From DATLYB01 sp964502525 (lineage in GTDB: Bacteria > Bacteroidota > Bacteroidia > Chitinophagales > CAIOSU01), in assembly GCA_964502525.1 (NCBI GenBank), contig CAZCXH010000010.1, forward strand, positions 1 through 56,252: a DNA stretch of 56,252 bases, read 5' to 3'. Below the pieces are notes generated by a model. That model made no database searches. It was not told where the DNA came from and saw only the letters and a list, made by a program, of their open reading frames with translations. A program made the position numbers and the translations under genes. Below, in pieces: positions 6,272 through 16,153 of the stretch (the first letter of the stretch is position 1; every line of letters begins with the position of its first letter).

Positions 6272-9136
6272 ATGAAAACAATAACTCTCCTATCAGCTCT
6301 TTTGTTTCTTGAGAGCAGTTTAGCGATGGGCCAGCAATACGGCCCCGTCCACCTGCAAGGCAGACGGGACTATATCAGTTCATCAGGATTTCATCATCCT
6401 CAGAGAGGCGGACAAAGAGGGTTGCAAAGTAGTTTTAATCTGGATTATGCGTCTGCTGATTTCAACTATGCCCAGTTAATCGGCACGTATCCTTATTTTC
6501 TTTTCTGGCCAATTAACAATGCATTTAAAGCGGGACCTCCGGCAGACACTTTGGGTAACAATACCTGCAAATGGACGGCAGTCAGATACGATTCGCTCTA
6601 TAATTTCTCGTCAGGAATCGGCTATCCGTATCAGGGCACAGATATCACCATTGATTGGATTGGACTCCAGTGCAATCACAAGAAACATTCCGCGCAAAAC
6701 GACACGCTGATCGTAAGCGTTTTGGAAAGAGCCAATACGCCTTCCGGATTTACCAGCGTCAACAACGGAGTAACCGTAACCAACGCGGTTCTATGGGATA
6801 CCATGATCATAACCAACACATCCCTTACACCGGGCGTACCCGGTAACCAGGCGGACACTTATTCCATACTCTGCTATGCTCAGGTTCCGACAGGCACAAG
6901 ATTCATCATCAAGGTTGATTACAAAGGTCCTGTCATTGATACTTTCAAGCTGGCTGACTATAACCGCGATGATTGCCTCACGCCTGCAGGTCCGGCTCCC
7001 GGTGATTTCGTAAACGCATCAGAATCCATCTTTCCTTTCAACTCATGGCGGTATTTGAATTTATTTTTCCCGCCAAGCAATAATTTAAGCGGCATCGGAG
7101 GATTGATTTTGAATGGCGTGGATACAACGTGCAACCAGTATTATTTCCAGAACTGGGGTATTTCCGCGTATGTTACGATTAATACTTCTTCTTCAACTCC
7201 GTTATCAGTTTCAATTTCCGGCAACACGAGCGTTTGTCCCGGCAACGGGACCAATCTTACCGCCAATCCTTCAGGAGGCAATCCGCCCTATGATTACTTT
7301 TGGTCAAATGGATCCACCACGCAAAACATTTCGGTTTCAGCAATTGGAACATATTCCGTTACCGTTACTGACTTCAACGGGAACATAGCAACGGCAAGCG
7401 TCAACATAACAACGAATTCGAACTGTCAGAATGGATGCACAGCGGTGCCCTCATTAGCAACCGGCTCATGCACCCCTCCCCCACTGCCGGCAGCCGGCTT
7501 CTCAGATACATCAATTTGCGTTGTTCAGGGACAGGCGGTATATGAAGAAATTTATTTTCAAAATTTCGATACAATATCCGGTGTCGTTGTCGAGTGGATA
7601 CGGATTGACAGCCTTACGAATTTGCCCTGTGGTTTGTCTTTTGAAACAAACCATGGGAACAATACTTTTCTCACTGCCGAAAACGGATGCATCACATTCA
7701 CCGGCACAACAAATACCCCCTCAGGACCCTATCAACTTGGGATATGGATCACCCTAAAAGTATCAATACTTCCAAATCCCATTAGCGGGGAAGCGGGCTT
7801 CATCAGCTCGCAATTTGGCGGACCGCCTTTCGCTTTTAATGTTGTTGTCAACAATCCCGGAGTTCCGTGCACAAGCGGAGGACAAGTCACTGTTTCAGGA
7901 AATATTCTTACCGAAACAGGTAATGGCATCAATACGGTTACCGTCAATGCAACAGGCGCTTCTGCGCCTACCGACATTACCAATTCAGCAGGAAGTTACT
8001 CGCTGGTGTTCAATGCGGGCGGAAGCGTTTCAGTGACACCATCCAAGAACAATGACGCCTCCACCAACAACGGCAACAGCACGCTTGACATATTGCTGAT
8101 CAGGCGGCATATCCTGAACGTGGCGTTGCTCGGTACTCCTTACAAGGTCATCGCAGCCGATGTGAACCTGTCCGGGTCGGTTTCCACCGCAGATATTTTG
8201 TTAATACGCTCTCTTGTTCTGCAAATGACTTCGACATTCCCGAATAACAAGCTCTGGTCTTTCGTACCTCATAATTACGTATTCTCCAATCCGCAGAATC
8301 CTTTCCCGTTTGCGGGCAACCGCACTTATAACAATCTCAGCACTAATATGTCAGGCGAAGATTATATCGGCATGAAGCTGGGCGATGTGAATGGCGACTA
8401 CGATCCTAACACCGCCAAGACGGATGCGGTGGGCAAAGTGGAGTTCATCATTGGCAATCATGAAGCATCTACAGGCGGTGAAATTATTGTTCCGGTGAAG
8501 GTGAAGGGTTTTCACAATGTAACCGGGTACCAGTTCACAATAAGCTGGGATTCGGAAACGCTTGAACTAACTGATGTTGCCAACAGATCATTGAACGGTT
8601 ATTATGGAAAGCAAAAAGCCAGCGAAGGATTTCTAACCACTTCTTGGGACGATGAAATTGCAAAAGGCGTTTCATTGAAAGATGGTGAAACGGTTTTTGA
8701 ATTGAAGTTCAAAGTGATTGGAAAAAATGGAAGCTTCTCGGAAATCAAAATCGGCTCGGAGATGACAGCGGGCGAGGCATATAATGAGCATCTTGATTTG
8801 CTGGATGTCAGATCAACAAACGGCATCGTGAAAGTTGGAAACGCAAACAGATTCCATCCCTCAGAGGGATGGAATCTGTCGGTAAGTCCCAATCCTTTTA
8901 CCAATTCCACCCAAATCATCTTCGACTTGCCGCAGGATGAATCCGTTACAATTTCCATTTATGATATCCTCGGCAAAGAGGTGAAGCGGATTGGCGGAAC
9001 ATATCACGCGGGAAGAAATCAGGTGCAGTGGACGGCAGATGATGCGTCAGGGAATGCTTTAAGCGGAGGGTTGTATCATATGAAGATAACAGCAGGATCA
9101 ACGGTGAAGGCGGTGAAAGCCTCGCTTGCGCGATGA
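6272..9136 (+). CDS. T9SS cargo with PKD/SprB-like, dockerin-like and cohesin-like regions
   Basis: A predicted secreted or cell-surface protein of 954 aa. It begins with a signal peptide (MKTITLLSALLFLESSLAMGQ). The first ~300 residues are unrecognised. A PKD/SprB-like segment follows (NPPYDYFWSNGSTTQNIS..YSVTVTD), then a small beta domain resembling carboxypeptidase-regulatory folds. Around 603-655 there are two dockerin-I-like helices (STLDILLIRRHIL and STADILLIRSLVL), and GDVNGDYDP lies near 705. Residues ~722-856 resemble a cohesin domain. From ~870 there is a type A sorting domain (LSVSPNPFTNSTQIIF...GLYHMKI) that would direct T9SS export. A 33-nt palindrome is embedded in frame just before that domain. 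The gene ends 7 bp from the convergent TerC gene. The partner protein is unknown. Confidence 0.82.
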   Translation: MKTITLLSALLFLESSLAMGQQYGPVHLQGRRDYISSSGFHHPQRGGQRGLQSSFNLDYASADFNYAQLIGTYPYFLFWPINNAFKAGPPADTLGNNTCKWTAVRYDSLYNFSSGIGYPYQGTDITIDWIGLQCNHKKHSAQNDTLIVSVLERANTPSGFTSVNNGVTVTNAVLWDTMIITNTSLTPGVPGNQADTYSILCYAQVPTGTRFIIKVDYKGPVIDTFKLADYNRDDCLTPAGPAPGDFVNASESIFPFNSWRYLNLFFPPSNNLSGIGGLILNGVDTTCNQYYFQNWGISAYVTINTSSSTPLSVSISGNTSVCPGNGTNLTANPSGGNPPYDYFWSNGSTTQNISVSAIGTYSVTVTDFNGNIATASVNITTNSNCQNGCTAVPSLATGSCTPPPLPAAGFSDTSICVVQGQAVYEEIYFQNFDTISGVVVEWIRIDSLTNLPCGLSFETNHGNNTFLTAENGCITFTGTTNTPSGPYQLGIWITLKVSILPNPISGEAGFISSQFGGPPFAFNVVVNNPGVPCTSGGQVTVSGNILTETGNGINTVTVNATGASAPTDITNSAGSYSLVFNAGGSVSVTPSKNNDASTNNGNSTLDILLIRRHILNVALLGTPYKVIAADVNLSGSVSTADILLIRSLVLQMTSTFPNNKLWSFVPHNYVFSNPQNPFPFAGNRTYNNLSTNMSGEDYIGMKLGDVNGDYDPNTAKTDAVGKVEFIIGNHEASTGGEIIVPVKVKGFHNVTGYQFTISWDSETLELTDVANRSLNGYYGKQKASEGFLTTSWDDEIAKGVSLKDGETVFELKFKVIGKNGSFSEIKIGSEMTAGEAYNEHLDLLDVRSTNGIVKVGNANRFHPSEGWNLSVSPNPFTNSTQIIFDLPQDESVTISIYDILGKEVKRIGGTYHAGRNQVQWTADDASGNALSGGLYHMKITAGSTVKAVKASLAR
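8847..8879. repeat. Perfect 33-nt palindrome inside a coding sequence
   Basis: ACAGATTCCATCCCTC and GAGGGATGGAATCTGT are exact 16-nt reverse complements around one A. The palindrome is read in frame as roughly NRFHPSEGWNLS at the cohesin/sorting-domain junction. It does not disrupt the ORF and falls in an interdomain linker. Confidence 0.85.
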
Positions 9137-9143
9137 AGGTGGC

Positions 9144-10076
9144 TTATCGGGTTGGGTTTCCGGATTTTGATTCTTTCTTTAACAAAGAGACAATGATCGA
9201 AACAGCCAGTATGCCCCCAATCGCTGCCAGCGAGATGTTTATGGGAATTTTGTAAACATCCGCGAGGCACATCTTCGCGCCCACGAAAACGAGGATGAGC
9301 GCTAACCCGTATTTCAGGTAATGAAATTTATTCGCCAGCCTGTTCAGCGCGAAGTAAAGCGACCGCAATCCGAGAATTGCAAACACATTGGAGGTGTAAA
9401 CGATGAACGGGTCGCTTGAAATTGCAAGGATGGCGGGGATGGAATCCACCGCAAAAATCAGGTCGGTCATCTCCACCACCAGCAACACAATGAACAGCGG
9501 GGTGAAGAATTTTTTGCCTTCCACGCGTATCCAGAACTTGTCCGCATGAAACTTATCCGTCACCGGAAACAATTTTTTGAAGAGCCTCACTACAGGATTT
9601 TTCTCCGGCTCCAATTTTTTCTCTCCTTCGGTTGCCATTCTGAATCCGGTGATAATCAGGAAGCCTCCGAAAATATAGATCAACCAATGAAATTTGCTTA
9701 TGAGGGCAACACCGGCAAATATGAAAATGACACGCAGCACCAGCGCGCCAAGGATTCCCCAAAAGAGCACTTTATGCTGATAGCTTGGCGGCACCTGGAA
9801 GTAAGAGAAGATGAGCACAAAAACAAAGATGTTGTCAACGCTCAGCGACTTTTCTATGAGGTAGCCCGTTAGAAATTCCAGCCCCTTTTCCTTCCCCATG
9901 TAGTGATAAACGCCATAGTTGAAAATCAGCGCAAGCGTGATCCACACTGCGCTCCATGCAAGCGCTTCCTTCATCTTCACCTCATGTGATTTCCGGTGAA
10001 AAACACCAAGGTCCAGCACAAGCATCAGCAGAACGAAGAGGTTGAACCCTCCCCACAGGAGCAGGTCACTATCCAT
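9144..10076 (-). CDS. TerC/Alx family integral membrane protein
   Basis: A 310-aa inner-membrane protein with about nine hydrophobic helices. The family-defining acidic motifs are in membrane segments: EKSLSVDNIFVF (D81) and EMTDLIFAVDSIPAIL. Members of this family (E. coli Alx, TerC, MeeF/MeeY types) export manganese or load it onto exported proteins. The substrate here is inferred from the family only. It is transcribed toward the preceding gene and away from the hydrolase gene, with about 200 bp before the hydrolase ATG. Confidence 0.9.
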   Translation of the reverse strand: MDSDLLLWGGFNLFVLLMLVLDLGVFHRKSHEVKMKEALAWSAVWITLALIFNYGVYHYMGKEKGLEFLTGYLIEKSLSVDNIFVFVLIFSYFQVPPSYQHKVLFWGILGALVLRVIFIFAGVALISKFHWLIYIFGGFLIITGFRMATEGEKKLEPEKNPVVRLFKKLFPVTDKFHADKFWIRVEGKKFFTPLFIVLLVVEMTDLIFAVDSIPAILAISSDPFIVYTSNVFAILGLRSLYFALNRLANKFHYLKYGLALILVFVGAKMCLADVYKIPINISLAAIGGILAVSIIVSLLKKESKSGNPTR

Positions 10077-10273
10077 TGTTATTTTTGATTAAGGCGCAGC
10101 AAAGATGGAGGGCTGTTGCTTGCAAAACAAAATGCAACCGCATAAAAGATGCTGACAACAACAGCAGGATTCCCAATTGGCCGGCAGCGGTTAGCGAATG
10201 TTTCACTGCTTCACCTTTACCACTGCCGGACTGTTTTAGAAATTTTTACAGAAAGCCATTAACTTGTAAAAAA

Positions 10274-11449
10274 ATGCGCGCGTCATTCGTCTTACTTTGC
10301 CTGTTGCTCACCGCAACATCCAGCATGTGCCAAATTCAGGAATTCTATGTAAAACCGCAACAGACCGATGCAAGCTACCCGCCCCAGGATAGCCACATGG
10401 TGGCATTTAACACCACGACTCAAAATGGCAAGCTGTTCCTCTTTATTGGCGGCACGTTCAGCACCCCTAAAAATTACGACTACATTACCCGCCATGCCGC
10501 AAGCCTCGGCTTTGATGCTGTCAATGTAACCTACCCGAACAGCGTTTTAACCACGTTGCTTGCAGGAAGCGCGGACAGCCTCGCTTTCAATAAATTCAGG
10601 CAGGAAATCTGTTTCGGAACGCAGGTAAGTTCAGCGGTAAGTGTTGACACGCTGAATTCCATTTACACGCGAACTGTGAAGCTGCTCCAATTCCTGGCGC
10701 AGCTTTCATCACATAATTGGGGGCAATATCTTGCTTCAGATTCAACGCTTGACTGGAGCAAAATAGCGGTGAGCGGACATTCGCAGGGCGCAGGTCACGC
10801 TTGTTATCTCGCAAAAAAGTTTTCTGCAGAGCGCGTGGTGATGTTTTCAGGTCCGAATGATTACAGCGCTTATTTCAGCAACGCAGCGCCCTGGCTGCGT
10901 GAAGCAGGCGTCACGCCTGCAAGCAGGCATTTTGTCTTCCTGCACCTGATGGACGAAATCGTTCCGTTCAGCCACCAGTTTGCAAATATTACGGGACTTG
11001 GAATGTTGCAGCTTGACGACACAACAATTGTTGACGGAGTGGCTCCTCCCTTTTCAATCTCACATTGCCTTTACAGCAACCATGCGCCCGGCTTGTCAGG
11101 AAATTATCACGGTTCAACAGTGATCCATTCAGCCACCCCGCTTGACGGCAACGGCAGCCCCATTTTCATTCCGGTCTGGGGTTATCTGCTGACCGGAACC
11201 ACATCAACCACTGCAATTGCAAATGAAAGCAGATCGGATTTTGCGCTATTTCCAAATCCGGTTACAGAATTGACAGCTATTGAGTCTTCAAATCCAATAG
11301 GTGAAATCTCAATTATGAGCGCGGTGGGGCAAATAGTGTTTTCCGGATTTATCCATGATAATAAATCATATATTGATTTAAGCGGATTGGAGCCGGGCGT
11401 TTATTTCATCCGGCACGGCACCTCGATTATTCCGATCGTGAAGGAATAA
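10274..11449 (+). CDS. Secreted alpha/beta hydrolase with T9SS type A tail
   Basis: A 391-aa protein. The ATG at 10274 gives a signal peptide (MRASFVLLCLLLTATSSMCQ); the longer frame upstream looks non-coding. The hydrolase part carries the nucleophile elbow GHSQGAG (S170), a downstream HLMDEIVPF segment with a candidate acid, and NYHGSTV with a candidate His. This resembles BPSS1187-like or depolymerase-like hydrolases. The last ~80 residues (ALFPNPVTELTAIES...GLEPGVYFIRHG) form a T9SS sorting domain, so the enzyme is probably released or anchored outside the cell. The substrate is unknown. The next gene follows by 25 bp. Confidence 0.82.
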   Translation: MRASFVLLCLLLTATSSMCQIQEFYVKPQQTDASYPPQDSHMVAFNTTTQNGKLFLFIGGTFSTPKNYDYITRHAASLGFDAVNVTYPNSVLTTLLAGSADSLAFNKFRQEICFGTQVSSAVSVDTLNSIYTRTVKLLQFLAQLSSHNWGQYLASDSTLDWSKIAVSGHSQGAGHACYLAKKFSAERVVMFSGPNDYSAYFSNAAPWLREAGVTPASRHFVFLHLMDEIVPFSHQFANITGLGMLQLDDTTIVDGVAPPFSISHCLYSNHAPGLSGNYHGSTVIHSATPLDGNGSPIFIPVWGYLLTGTTSTTAIANESRSDFALFPNPVTELTAIESSNPIGEISIMSAVGQIVFSGFIHDNKSYIDLSGLEPGVYFIRHGTSIIPIVKE

Positions 11450-11474
11450 TTTGGTTTCACGAACTTCCCAATAG

Positions 11475-13598
11475 TTGAAAAAATCTAAAGCAAAACAAGC
11501 GGCTCCGATTCAGCGCTTCAGTTGGCAGAAGGTTGCCCGGCTTTTATATATCGCACTTCCCGCCTTCGCCTTCCTGCTTTACAGCAACACCAACCGCTTC
11601 GGATACAATGGGGATGATGATGCGGTAACAAGGGGCAACCGGCATGTTCAGCAGGGAGTCAAGGGCATTGGAGAAATTTTTACTACAGGATATTACGATG
11701 GATTTGCGCACTCCGACCGATCTTCAAATGACCGGTTGTACCGCCCGTTGCCGCTTGCATCTTTTGCAATTGAAAAACAGCTATGGGGCAATAGCCCGGA
11801 AACCGGGCATCTGATTAATGTGATTTTGTATTCTGCGGCATGCCTGCTTCTTTACATGCTCCTTATTAAACTGCTGTCACCAGCTCCCGCCATCATTTCC
11901 ATTTGCATCACTCTTCTTTTCATCGCCCACCCGGTTCATACGGAAGTTGTCGCCAACATCAAGAGCCGGGATGAAATTCTTTGCCTTTTCTTCCTATTGC
12001 TATCCTTGATAACGCTGGTGAATTACGCCCGAGCTTATCATTTTGCATGGCTTGCCGCAATGGTTCTTTCGCTTGCCCTGTCCCTGTTGTCAAAGGAGAA
12101 TGCCATTGCATTTCTTGGGCTTGCGCCTCTTACCATTTTTTTCACGCAGAAGCATTTTAACAAGAAGGTATGGCTCTCGGCAATGCCCGCAATAGCTGCG
12201 GTTGCCGCAGCCTATCTTTTTGCACGAAGCTTTGCCCTTGGTGAAATCGCCAATCGCGAACTGGACATCATGGACAACTCCCTGGTGGCGGCAAACTCGG
12301 CATCAGAAATATTCGCCACCAACTTCGTAATACTTTGGAAATACCTTCAATTGCTTTTTGTTCCGACTATGTTAAGCTGGGATTATTCTTACAATCAAAT
12401 TCCCATTGCAAACTGGTCAAGCCCGGTTGCATGGTTATCCCTGCTTATTCATGGAGGTTTGTTGACATATGCCCTATTTAATATCAAAAACAAAAGCTGG
12501 ATTGCATACGGGATATTTTTTTACTTCATCGCCCTATCCATTTCCTCCAACTTCATCATCAAAATCGCAAGCACCATGGCGGAGCGGTTCCTGTTTATTC
12601 CGTCCATCGGGTTTTGCATTGCTGCTGTGCTAGTTGCCGAAAAGATGATCCGGAAAATCCCTTGCCCTGCATTGAAAACTGCGTTAAGCCTTATTCTGAT
12701 CTCTTGCGTTGCTGCCGGTTTTTCTTACAAGACCGTTACTCAAAACAAGGTGTGGAGCAGTCCGCTTTCGCTGATGGAGCATGGCGCTAAGGCTTCGCCC
12801 AACAGCGCGCGGGCGCATTTGTTTCTCGGTCATGAATACATGGACATGGCTGCCAAAAACTCCAGCGAGCTGAAGAAAGTGATGGATGTGAAAAAAGCAA
12901 TTGGCGCATATAAGAAAAGTCTGGAAATATATCCTGAATATGGCGGTGCGCTGAACAGCATCGGCAGGGCGTACTTTTTTCTTGGAGATATGGACAGCGC
13001 CATTTACTTTTTCAGAAAGGTTTCGGCAACAGACAAGGAGTTCGTCAAAGCCGGTTATAATCTCGGTGACGCATGGTTCAGCAAGGGGCAAAGTGATTCA
13101 GCGCTTCATTATTTCCGGAGGGTAACGCCAGATGATGCTGCTTACGGGCTGGCTTGCAACAGCATAGGATTCATCTATGCGCAGATGAACCTTGCCGATG
13201 AAGCGCTGGCGAGCATGAAGATAGTGCCTCCTGGCGATCCCGCCTTTGGCAAGGCCTGCAATAACATCGGAAAAATTTATCTTAATCAGGAATTGCCGGA
13301 CTCAGCGATGAAATATTTCTTGTCAGTGCCTGAAGATGACGATGCCTTCGGCAACGCCCGCAACAATGCCGGCAATATCTACTTTGAAATGAATGATATG
13401 GAAAATGCCTTGTCCATGTTCGAAAAAGTGAAGCCCAAACACGGCATGGATTACAGGGACGCTCTGTTTTTTTCAGGCAGAGTCTATTTTGCGCAGGGAA
13501 ATGACAAAGCCATCGTCTGTTTTCAAAACGCAATTGTGGTTGATCCGAAATTCACTCCGGCTTATGAGGCTTTGAGCAGGATTCAAGGCGCAAAATAA
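11475..13598 (+). CDS. TMTC-like GT-C membrane glycosyltransferase with C-terminal TPRs
   Basis: A 707-aa protein that appears to start at TTG (11475), since the following codons give a natural MKKSKAKQ N-terminus and no ATG fits. The N-terminal half has about ten membrane helices. A luminal-type loop contains GDDD and a nearby YRPL, and a later motif reads HPVHTEVVANIKSRDE. Both match the TMTC/PMT-like O-mannosyltransferase group (CAZy GT105 relatives). Residues from about 430 to the end are TPR-like (AYGLACNSIGFIYAQMNLADEAL and similar). The likely role is transfer of a lipid-linked sugar to exported proteins or glycans. No enzymatic proof is visible. It may be co-transcribed with the hydrolase. 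Confidence 0.75.
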   Translation: MKKSKAKQAAPIQRFSWQKVARLLYIALPAFAFLLYSNTNRFGYNGDDDAVTRGNRHVQQGVKGIGEIFTTGYYDGFAHSDRSSNDRLYRPLPLASFAIEKQLWGNSPETGHLINVILYSAACLLLYMLLIKLLSPAPAIISICITLLFIAHPVHTEVVANIKSRDEILCLFFLLLSLITLVNYARAYHFAWLAAMVLSLALSLLSKENAIAFLGLAPLTIFFTQKHFNKKVWLSAMPAIAAVAAAYLFARSFALGEIANRELDIMDNSLVAANSASEIFATNFVILWKYLQLLFVPTMLSWDYSYNQIPIANWSSPVAWLSLLIHGGLLTYALFNIKNKSWIAYGIFFYFIALSISSNFIIKIASTMAERFLFIPSIGFCIAAVLVAEKMIRKIPCPALKTALSLILISCVAAGFSYKTVTQNKVWSSPLSLMEHGAKASPNSARAHLFLGHEYMDMAAKNSSELKKVMDVKKAIGAYKKSLEIYPEYGGALNSIGRAYFFLGDMDSAIYFFRKVSATDKEFVKAGYNLGDAWFSKGQSDSALHYFRRVTPDDAAYGLACNSIGFIYAQMNLADEALASMKIVPPGDPAFGKACNNIGKIYLNQELPDSAMKYFLSVPEDDDAFGNARNNAGNIYFEMNDMENALSMFEKVKPKHGMDYRDALFFSGRVYFAQGNDKAIVCFQNAIVVDPKFTPAYEALSRIQGAK

Positions 13599-13789
13599 AG
13601 TTGCTTTAGCCGGTAAGAATAAACCGGACGCTTTCCTGACAAGTCAAAAATTTCTTGCAAAGAAATATTACTGCATAAAGAAATTGAAATCAGCTCAAAG
13701 AAAAAAGCGGCAACCTTAAATTAAAGATTGTATAATATTACAAACACTTCCATTAATAGTACTTTGCAAGGTAATTCCACCCGGAAGCA

Positions 13790-15766
13790 TCACTTCCGAT
13801 CCTTCGAAAAATATTTCTTCATCAGGGCTTTAAATTCGGGAGTGGACCGGATATTGTCCAAATCGGTGTCTATTTCGATATGGGCAAGGCTATCGAACCC
13901 TGCTTTAATTGATTCCTCAAAGTATTTTATAGCATTAAGCTTGTCATTTAACAGTGAATAGCAGCAAGCTAAATTATAAATGACATACTTATCCGTGGAA
14001 CCCAGTTTTAAAGCTTCATTATAGTATCGGATTGCCTGATCATAGTCCTTCAGGCTGGCAAATCTCCTGGCAATTGCAGTTGTCTGAGAAATCCGGGTTT
14101 TTCCCTCTATGGGTTTATCAAAATAATAGCCCGCAGAATCCAAAAGCCCCAGGTAATAATAACTGACTCCCTTGCCCACGCTCGCGCGCAGTGTCCAATC
14201 CGGATCGTTGATTGGGTATAATTTATTGAACGCTGCGATTGCTGAGTTATACTCCTTAAGCGCAATGTAGATATCACCCATCAGTTGGTAGGGAAGCGCG
14301 TATGCTGGCGATAGTTCACTGGCTTTTATGGCGTCTGAAAGCGCCTGCTGGTATTCTCCAAGAGAAAAATGGGCTTGCGATCGGGTATTGAACAGGTAAG
14401 CTGCGTAAGGATCGTAAGTTATAGCCGTATCCATTTTATGTAACACCACTTCTTGCAAAGAATCAATATTGTTCCACAGCAATGCGATGGATTCGAAAAA
14501 CAACGCCTTTGACATGAAGCCGAACCAAATCATTTTTTCATCCCCCACCATCTTCCGAAGCGTCATTAGTTCATGCCTCGTATTCATCAGAGTTTCAAAA
14601 CCGGTGAAGAGATAATTCGCAATTATTGAATCCATGACCATGTTAGCGTGATCCATTATTTCCACAAACAGGTTTCTTTCCATGATCCCTTTGAGCAGCC
14701 TTGTGGAGCCATCCTCCGGAATTTGCGCCAGATAGTAGTAAGCGGACGGCATGGATGCCGCTCTCACATATATTGCAGAATCGAGATAAAGATTGAAATT
14801 GCGGTAATGTTGTCTGATAGTATCTGGCACTGTGTTCAGCAGTTCTTCATCGAACCCTTTTACATCAATTGCAGCTAAAATATTGTTTTGCTGAGATGGA
14901 AGCGAAGCAAGTATTTGGTCGTTTGTTTTGGAAATATTTGCTTCAGCATCTCCAATCAATACCGGATTTTGAGGAAAAGGATTTGCGGCATCAGGCACTT
15001 TCTCCAATAAATACAAGTTCAGTTCGCGCAGTGAAACAGCGCCATCGTTGTTGCGGTCAGCCTTTCCAGCCATTCCGTTGATGAGTTCATAACTGAATAA
15101 TCCCCGCCCGTTTCCCCATTGCTTTCCCTCTATCGAAAGTTCTCCCGGCTGGCAACTCAGCATTTTAATCTCATCTTTCCATTTATCACCAAGCACAGTT
15201 TGGATGTTTTTCATTCCTTCCACGCCACCGGCAAGATTCCCCGAATGGCAGGCATCCGTGATCACAATCGCCTGCACCCCTTTAGCCGATAGTGTGCTCA
15301 CATAATCCTGCAGGGTGCGAACGTTAATGGCGCTGATGGCGTAAACCGCCTTCGGAGCATCGTAGGTCAGCAGGTAACCAACATTGGTAATCACGCGGCT
15401 CTCCACATCGCCATGCCCGCTGAAATAGATGAATACTTTATCGCCAGCTTTTGCTTTCTGCGTACAGAGTTCATCCAGCGAAAGCATCGTTTCAGCAAAG
15501 CTGGCTTTTTCATTCAGCAGCAACGTAATATTACTTGAATCCACACCACTTGCAACCAAATAATTTCTGAAAGCAAGCGCATCCCTATCGGCAAATTGCA
15601 GCGAAGGAATTGCGGGGTTCTTATATTGGGAGATGCCTACGATGAGGGCGTAAGTTTTGCCGGTTTGCTCCTGCGGTGATGAGTAAGCAACGGAAACGCC
15701 TTTGGTGGTTTGGGCGTAAACCCAAAACACACAACTGCAAAGCAAAAGTGTGTTGATGGTTTTCAT
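13790..15766 (-). CDS. Secreted caspase-like (C14) protease with TPRs, paralogue 1
   Basis: A 658-aa protein with a signal peptide (MKTINTLLLCSCVFWVYAQ), so it probably acts in the periplasm or outside. The caspase domain covers about residues 36-290. Catalytic His is in YFSGHGD (H118) and Cys in ITDACHSGN (C173). At 237-248 the stretch DRNNDGAVSLRE fits a canonical EF-hand loop (D1, N3, D5, G6, E12), suggesting calcium binding. The second half is TPR-rich. The protein ends STPEFKALMKKYFSKDRK. Its first ~300 residues are nearly identical to the paralogue at 20990-23020, while the rest diverges. The ATG lies 1 nt after an orphan caspase tail. Substrate and trigger are unknown. Confidence 0.85.
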   Translation of the reverse strand: MKTINTLLLCSCVFWVYAQTTKGVSVAYSSPQEQTGKTYALIVGISQYKNPAIPSLQFADRDALAFRNYLVASGVDSSNITLLLNEKASFAETMLSLDELCTQKAKAGDKVFIYFSGHGDVESRVITNVGYLLTYDAPKAVYAISAINVRTLQDYVSTLSAKGVQAIVITDACHSGNLAGGVEGMKNIQTVLGDKWKDEIKMLSCQPGELSIEGKQWGNGRGLFSYELINGMAGKADRNNDGAVSLRELNLYLLEKVPDAANPFPQNPVLIGDAEANISKTNDQILASLPSQQNNILAAIDVKGFDEELLNTVPDTIRQHYRNFNLYLDSAIYVRAASMPSAYYYLAQIPEDGSTRLLKGIMERNLFVEIMDHANMVMDSIIANYLFTGFETLMNTRHELMTLRKMVGDEKMIWFGFMSKALFFESIALLWNNIDSLQEVVLHKMDTAITYDPYAAYLFNTRSQAHFSLGEYQQALSDAIKASELSPAYALPYQLMGDIYIALKEYNSAIAAFNKLYPINDPDWTLRASVGKGVSYYYLGLLDSAGYYFDKPIEGKTRISQTTAIARRFASLKDYDQAIRYYNEALKLGSTDKYVIYNLACCYSLLNDKLNAIKYFEESIKAGFDSLAHIEIDTDLDNIRSTPEFKALMKKYFSKDRK

Positions 15767-15767
15767 T

Positions 15768-15818
15768 TCACTCTTTGTATTGGTCAGGAAAATATTTCTT
15801 CATCAGGGCTTTGAATTC
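15768..15818 (-). repeat. Orphan caspase 3'-end fragment (tail copy B)
   Basis: These 51 nt encode EFKALMKKYFPDQYKE and a TGA. They match the end of the caspase gene at 20990 almost exactly but have no caspase body upstream. The fragment starts 3 nt after the restored stop of the RelE-type gene and ends 1 nt before the ATG of caspase paralogue 1. Confidence 0.85.
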
Positions 15819-15821
15819 TCG

Positions 15822-16153
15822 TTAGGATGGATTTATCTGTCGTGCGATTTCCTTCAAGCGCTTATCAGATATATTCTCCTGTTCCGATTTGTCATAGAGG
15901 TCGGCAAGATAAATTTCATTTTCTGCACCCACTGCGCAGGTAATAACCTTGCTCCCCCTGATTTGTCCTTTCCCTTCGATGATATGGCTAAACGGATTTT
16001 ATTGCAATTATTCCCGAGAGGTATTCCCATTACCGGGTTTTCCTGCAACTGTTCGGTTAAGTTTTTAATGTCCTTGGGAAGGGAGCGGTGCTTCTTCTTT
16101 AACCGTTTCAATTGCCTTTCAAACTCAGGCGTGTAGTAAATATCAAATTTCAC
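15822..16153 (-). pseudogene. RelE/ParE-type toxin, frameshifted
   Basis: The open frame from 16153 begins as a RelE/ParE-like toxin (MKFDIYYTPEFERQLKRLKKKHRSLP; KIRLAISSKGKDKSGGAR). After GGAR it drifts to nonsense. One missing G in AGG(G)TT restores KVITCAVGAENEIYLADLYDK and EQENISDKRLKEIARQINPS, then TAA at 15822-15824. That is the usual C-terminus of such toxins. The gene is therefore a one-base frameshift mutant, or carries a sequencing error. It overlaps the antitoxin gene by 11 nt. Confidence 0.8.
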
